Shown: in pieces, positions 16,510 to 18,009 of the stretch
Position numbering within the stretch: the first letter of the stretch is position 1
Layout of the letters: every line of letters begins with the position of its first letter
The notes under the pieces: model-generated
What the model was told of the DNA's origin: nothing
Seen by the model: the letters and a program-made list of their open reading frames with translations, nothing else
Database searches by the model: none
Program-made: the position numbers and the translations under genes
Assembly (NCBI GenBank): GCA_964611385.1
Contig: CAZSXS010000077.1
Span: 1-18,009, forward strand
Origin: CAZSXS01 sp964611385
Lineage (GTDB): Bacteria > Bacillota > Clostridia > Lachnospirales > CAYPQA01
Length of the DNA stretch: 18,009 nt
Direction: 5' to 3'

Positions 16510-17817
16510 TTATCTATTTTTCCTGTCTTGAATTATAGTCCCCGTCGGAGAGCTTGTCAAATTTTCGATGCTTCCTTTATTTCCTTCTTCTACGCAAAGG
16601 CTGATCTTTGCGTCAAATCGCTTCTCCAGCTCCGTAAGGGTTGGCCCCCTTTTTAAAGCTTGCAAGATGGCTTCACTAGCCGTAACCCGCAAATTTCGAT
16701 AGATAGTATTGGAAAGTGTTGCCCAAAGGTGATTGTAAAGCTTTCCGGCATGGTAAAGCGGCGAAAAGGGTCGTGTACTGAGCCCTAGTAAAACGCTGGC
16801 CAGGGAACCCCGTACCTTTTGCCGAGTGAGCTGGAAGAGTCCGGCACTTGTCACGCCCATGATGCGGCATTTATAAGGGTCGCTTTCTAAAGCCTTTGAC
16901 AAGGCAGTACTCAACTGCTGCGTAGGGTTGTTGGCGGTGTTTTTCATGGGAATGAAGTCCACAATGATCATGCCCGACAGATTCCGCAGACAAACTTGCC
17001 TGGCGATCTCTTGAGCTGCCTCCAAGTTGGTCGTCAAAATGGTACTTTCATAATCCTTCTTAACGCCCTTTCCTGTATTCACGTCAATTACCACGCAGGT
17101 TTCCGTTTCTTCAATCAAAAGAAAGCCGCCCGACTTCAACCAAACCTTAGCCGACAGCAGCTTGTCAATTTCCGTTTCGATAAAATATTCTTGAAAAAGA
17201 GGTAACTTAGCACTGTAAAGACACAAACAATCGGCAGAAAAATCAAGAGAAAAATCAGCAGGAACGTCAGAAATAGTACTACTGGAAGAATCACTACCAA
17301 AGGTAACGCCGACAGAAGCAACACCAGCAGTAGCAACACCGTCGAAGAGGGGTCTGTTTGAAATAATCTGTGTCCCCGGCTGCCAAAGCTCGCGAATTAC
17401 CTTCAGCTCAGGGGAGTAGGGTTTATATAACAAAGCAGGCGCTTTGATATACGGAGCCTTTTCCAAAACCGCTTGGGGAAGCTCTGTATCTTCAAGCCGG
17501 GTACTCAGTCTGCAAGACTTTTGACTCATATCACCCGCACTATCCTTTCGAACGATAACGGTAATAGAATCGCCCTGTTTGATAGCCTTTTCCTTCCCAG
17601 CCTGTTTATCATCCAACTGCAAGAAGGCATTCTTCCCGATCCCAATATCCACAAAGGCAAAGCCGCTTTTCGTGACATTCTTGACCAGTCCGTTATACAC
17701 ATTCCCAATCAGAGACTGATTCTCCAAATCCTCAACGATCAAGCGTTTCAGCACTCCGTCTTCAAGTAGAGCCACCCGAAGAAGCCTTCCAGCAAAATCC
17801 AATAATATTTTTCTCAT
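16510..17817 (-). CDS. rng: Ribonuclease E/G homologue of reduced form
   Basis: 435 residues. A single-strand-specific endoribonuclease for rRNA processing or mRNA decay is expected from homology. An S1-like RNA-binding domain occupies ~36-105 ('GNVYNGLVKNV', 'FAFVDIGIGKNAFL'). The catalytic DNase I-like fold retains 'VVIDVNTGKG' (Asp245, Asn247) and 'IIVDFIPMK' (Asp287), matching the two metal-binding Asp of E. coli RNase E. After 'CRLSTR' (102-107) the usual 5'-sensor segment, with its RTAAE-type motif, is missing. After 'QLTRQKVRGSL' (329-339) the CPxCxG Zn-link is also missing. A Ser/Ala/Asp-rich segment (~160-195) looks like a low-complexity insertion. The ATG is supported by AGAGGT 9 nt upstream. 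Catalysis appears intact, but 5'-end dependence and tetramer assembly are probably altered. Confidence 0.88.
   Translation of the reverse strand: MRKILLDFAGRLLRVALLEDGVLKRLIVEDLENQSLIGNVYNGLVKNVTKSGFAFVDIGIGKNAFLQLDDKQAGKEKAIKQGDSITVIVRKDSAGDMSQKSCRLSTRLEDTELPQAVLEKAPYIKAPALLYKPYSPELKVIRELWQPGTQIISNRPLFDGVATAGVASVGVTFGSDSSSSTISDVPADFSLDFSADCLCLYSAKLPLFQEYFIETEIDKLLSAKVWLKSGGFLLIEETETCVVIDVNTGKGVKKDYESTILTTNLEAAQEIARQVCLRNLSGMIIVDFIPMKNTANNPTQQLSTALSKALESDPYKCRIMGVTSAGLFQLTRQKVRGSLASVLLGLSTRPFSPLYHAGKLYNHLWATLSNTIYRNLRVTASEAILQALKRGPTLTELEKRFDAKISLCVEEGNKGSIENLTSSPTGTIIQDRKNR
17236..17257 (-). repeat. Short tandem repeat inside the RNase E/G insertion
   Basis: AGAAAAATCA occurs twice at a 12-bp period (17236-17245, 17248-17257), encoding the repeated D-F-S in 'DFSLDFS' on the minus strand. 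It lies at the end of the Ser/Ala-rich low-complexity segment and suggests local repeat expansion there. Confidence 0.5.
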
Positions 17818-17866
17818 GATTTTGTTACCTCTTAGTTTTCATAAAATTGTTCATAAAAACGCCTTT

Positions 17867-17964
17867 CCCATGTCCGGCTTTTTGAAAAGGGATGAGGGGG
17901 TGTGGGGGGAGAAGGGAAAAACTTTGTCGGCGTTTGACAAAGTTGTTCCCTGCTCCCCCCACGG
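17867..17964 (-). repeat. Structured intergenic repeat, copy 2
   Basis: Read on the minus strand it runs from CCGTGGGGGG to the box TTCAAAAAGCCGGACATGGG (17867-17886), as in copy 1 at 5796-5918. It forms a long interrupted hairpin: a 10-bp outer stem (17902-17911 with 17953-17962), GGGAA/TTCCC (17914-17918 with 17946-17950), and a 9-bp inner stem AACTTTGTC/GACAAAGTT (17920-17928 with 17936-17944) around a 7-nt loop. It lies between the RNase E/G gene and the 3' end of whatever gene lies beyond the right edge. It lacks the 18-bp extra palindrome of copy 1. Confidence 0.8.
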
Positions 17965-18009
17965 GCTTAGCTCAATATCCCCACACGTAAATACCTGTCG
18001 GGTTTTGGC

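Noticed and set aside
17136..17339. Very hydrophobic 67-codon minus-strand frame within rng
   Set aside because: It is the out-of-frame shadow of the T-rich Ser/Ala-rich insertion; it has no ribosome binding site and lies wholly inside a confident gene.
17967..18008. C-terminal end of another minus-strand gene at the right edge
   Set aside because: Two short frames are open to the edge and stop at 17967 (TAA) or 17972 (TGA). With only 11-13 residues I cannot tell which is real, so I did not list a gene.
1..18009. CRISPR array, tRNA/rRNA, transposase, phage or toxin-antitoxin genes
   Set aside because: I looked for spaced identical repeats, clover-leaf-like sequences and transposase/integrase motifs in the gaps and frames and saw none.

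Overview
The window reads as a chromosomal segment of a Gram-positive, low-to-mid GC bacterium of the class Clostridia (Bacillota). The reasons are a PolC-type replicative polymerase, the deoxyxylulose isoprenoid pathway (ispG), strong GGAGG-type ribosome binding sites, GTG/TTG starts and an RNase E/G of a reduced form. I cannot name the genus. No rRNA, tRNA, CRISPR array, insertion sequence or phage gene is visible.

Left part, plus strand (1-7143). The window opens inside a secreted beta-propeller protein gene, which ends in a good intrinsic terminator. A promoter region with three copies of a 7-mer at exact 20-bp spacing follows. It leads into a two-gene unit: an HlyD/MacA-like lipoprotein adaptor translationally coupled (ATGA overlap) to a large 10-TM FtsX/MacB-type ABC permease. 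No ATPase is encoded beside them. Directly after the permease stop codon is a structured intergenic repeat. A stand-alone alkaline-phosphatase-superfamily hydrolase gene comes next.

Right part, minus strand (18009 down to 7213). In order of transcription: a second copy of the structured repeat at the window edge; an RNase E/G homologue; an operon-like run of TPR membrane protein, half-size chromate transporter and MATE transporter with overlapping genes; ispG; a zinc-dependent phospholipase C-like protein; polC; and a small membrane-anchored protein of unknown function. The two blocks converge near 7143-7213.

Three things stand out. (1) PolC lacks the whole DnaQ-type 3'-5' proofreading exonuclease that normally interrupts its PHP domain; a short acidic/Gly-Ser linker takes its place, and the polymerase catalytic residues are intact. 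(2) Two roughly 100-125 bp copies of a GC-box-bounded hairpin element lie right after stop codons, on opposite strands 12 kb apart, with compensatory base changes in the stem and a conserved 3' box. This looks like an interspersed structured repeat family. (3) The RNase E/G homologue keeps its catalytic Asp residues but has lost the 5'-sensor segment and the Zn-link cysteines, and carries a Ser/Ala/Asp-rich insertion.
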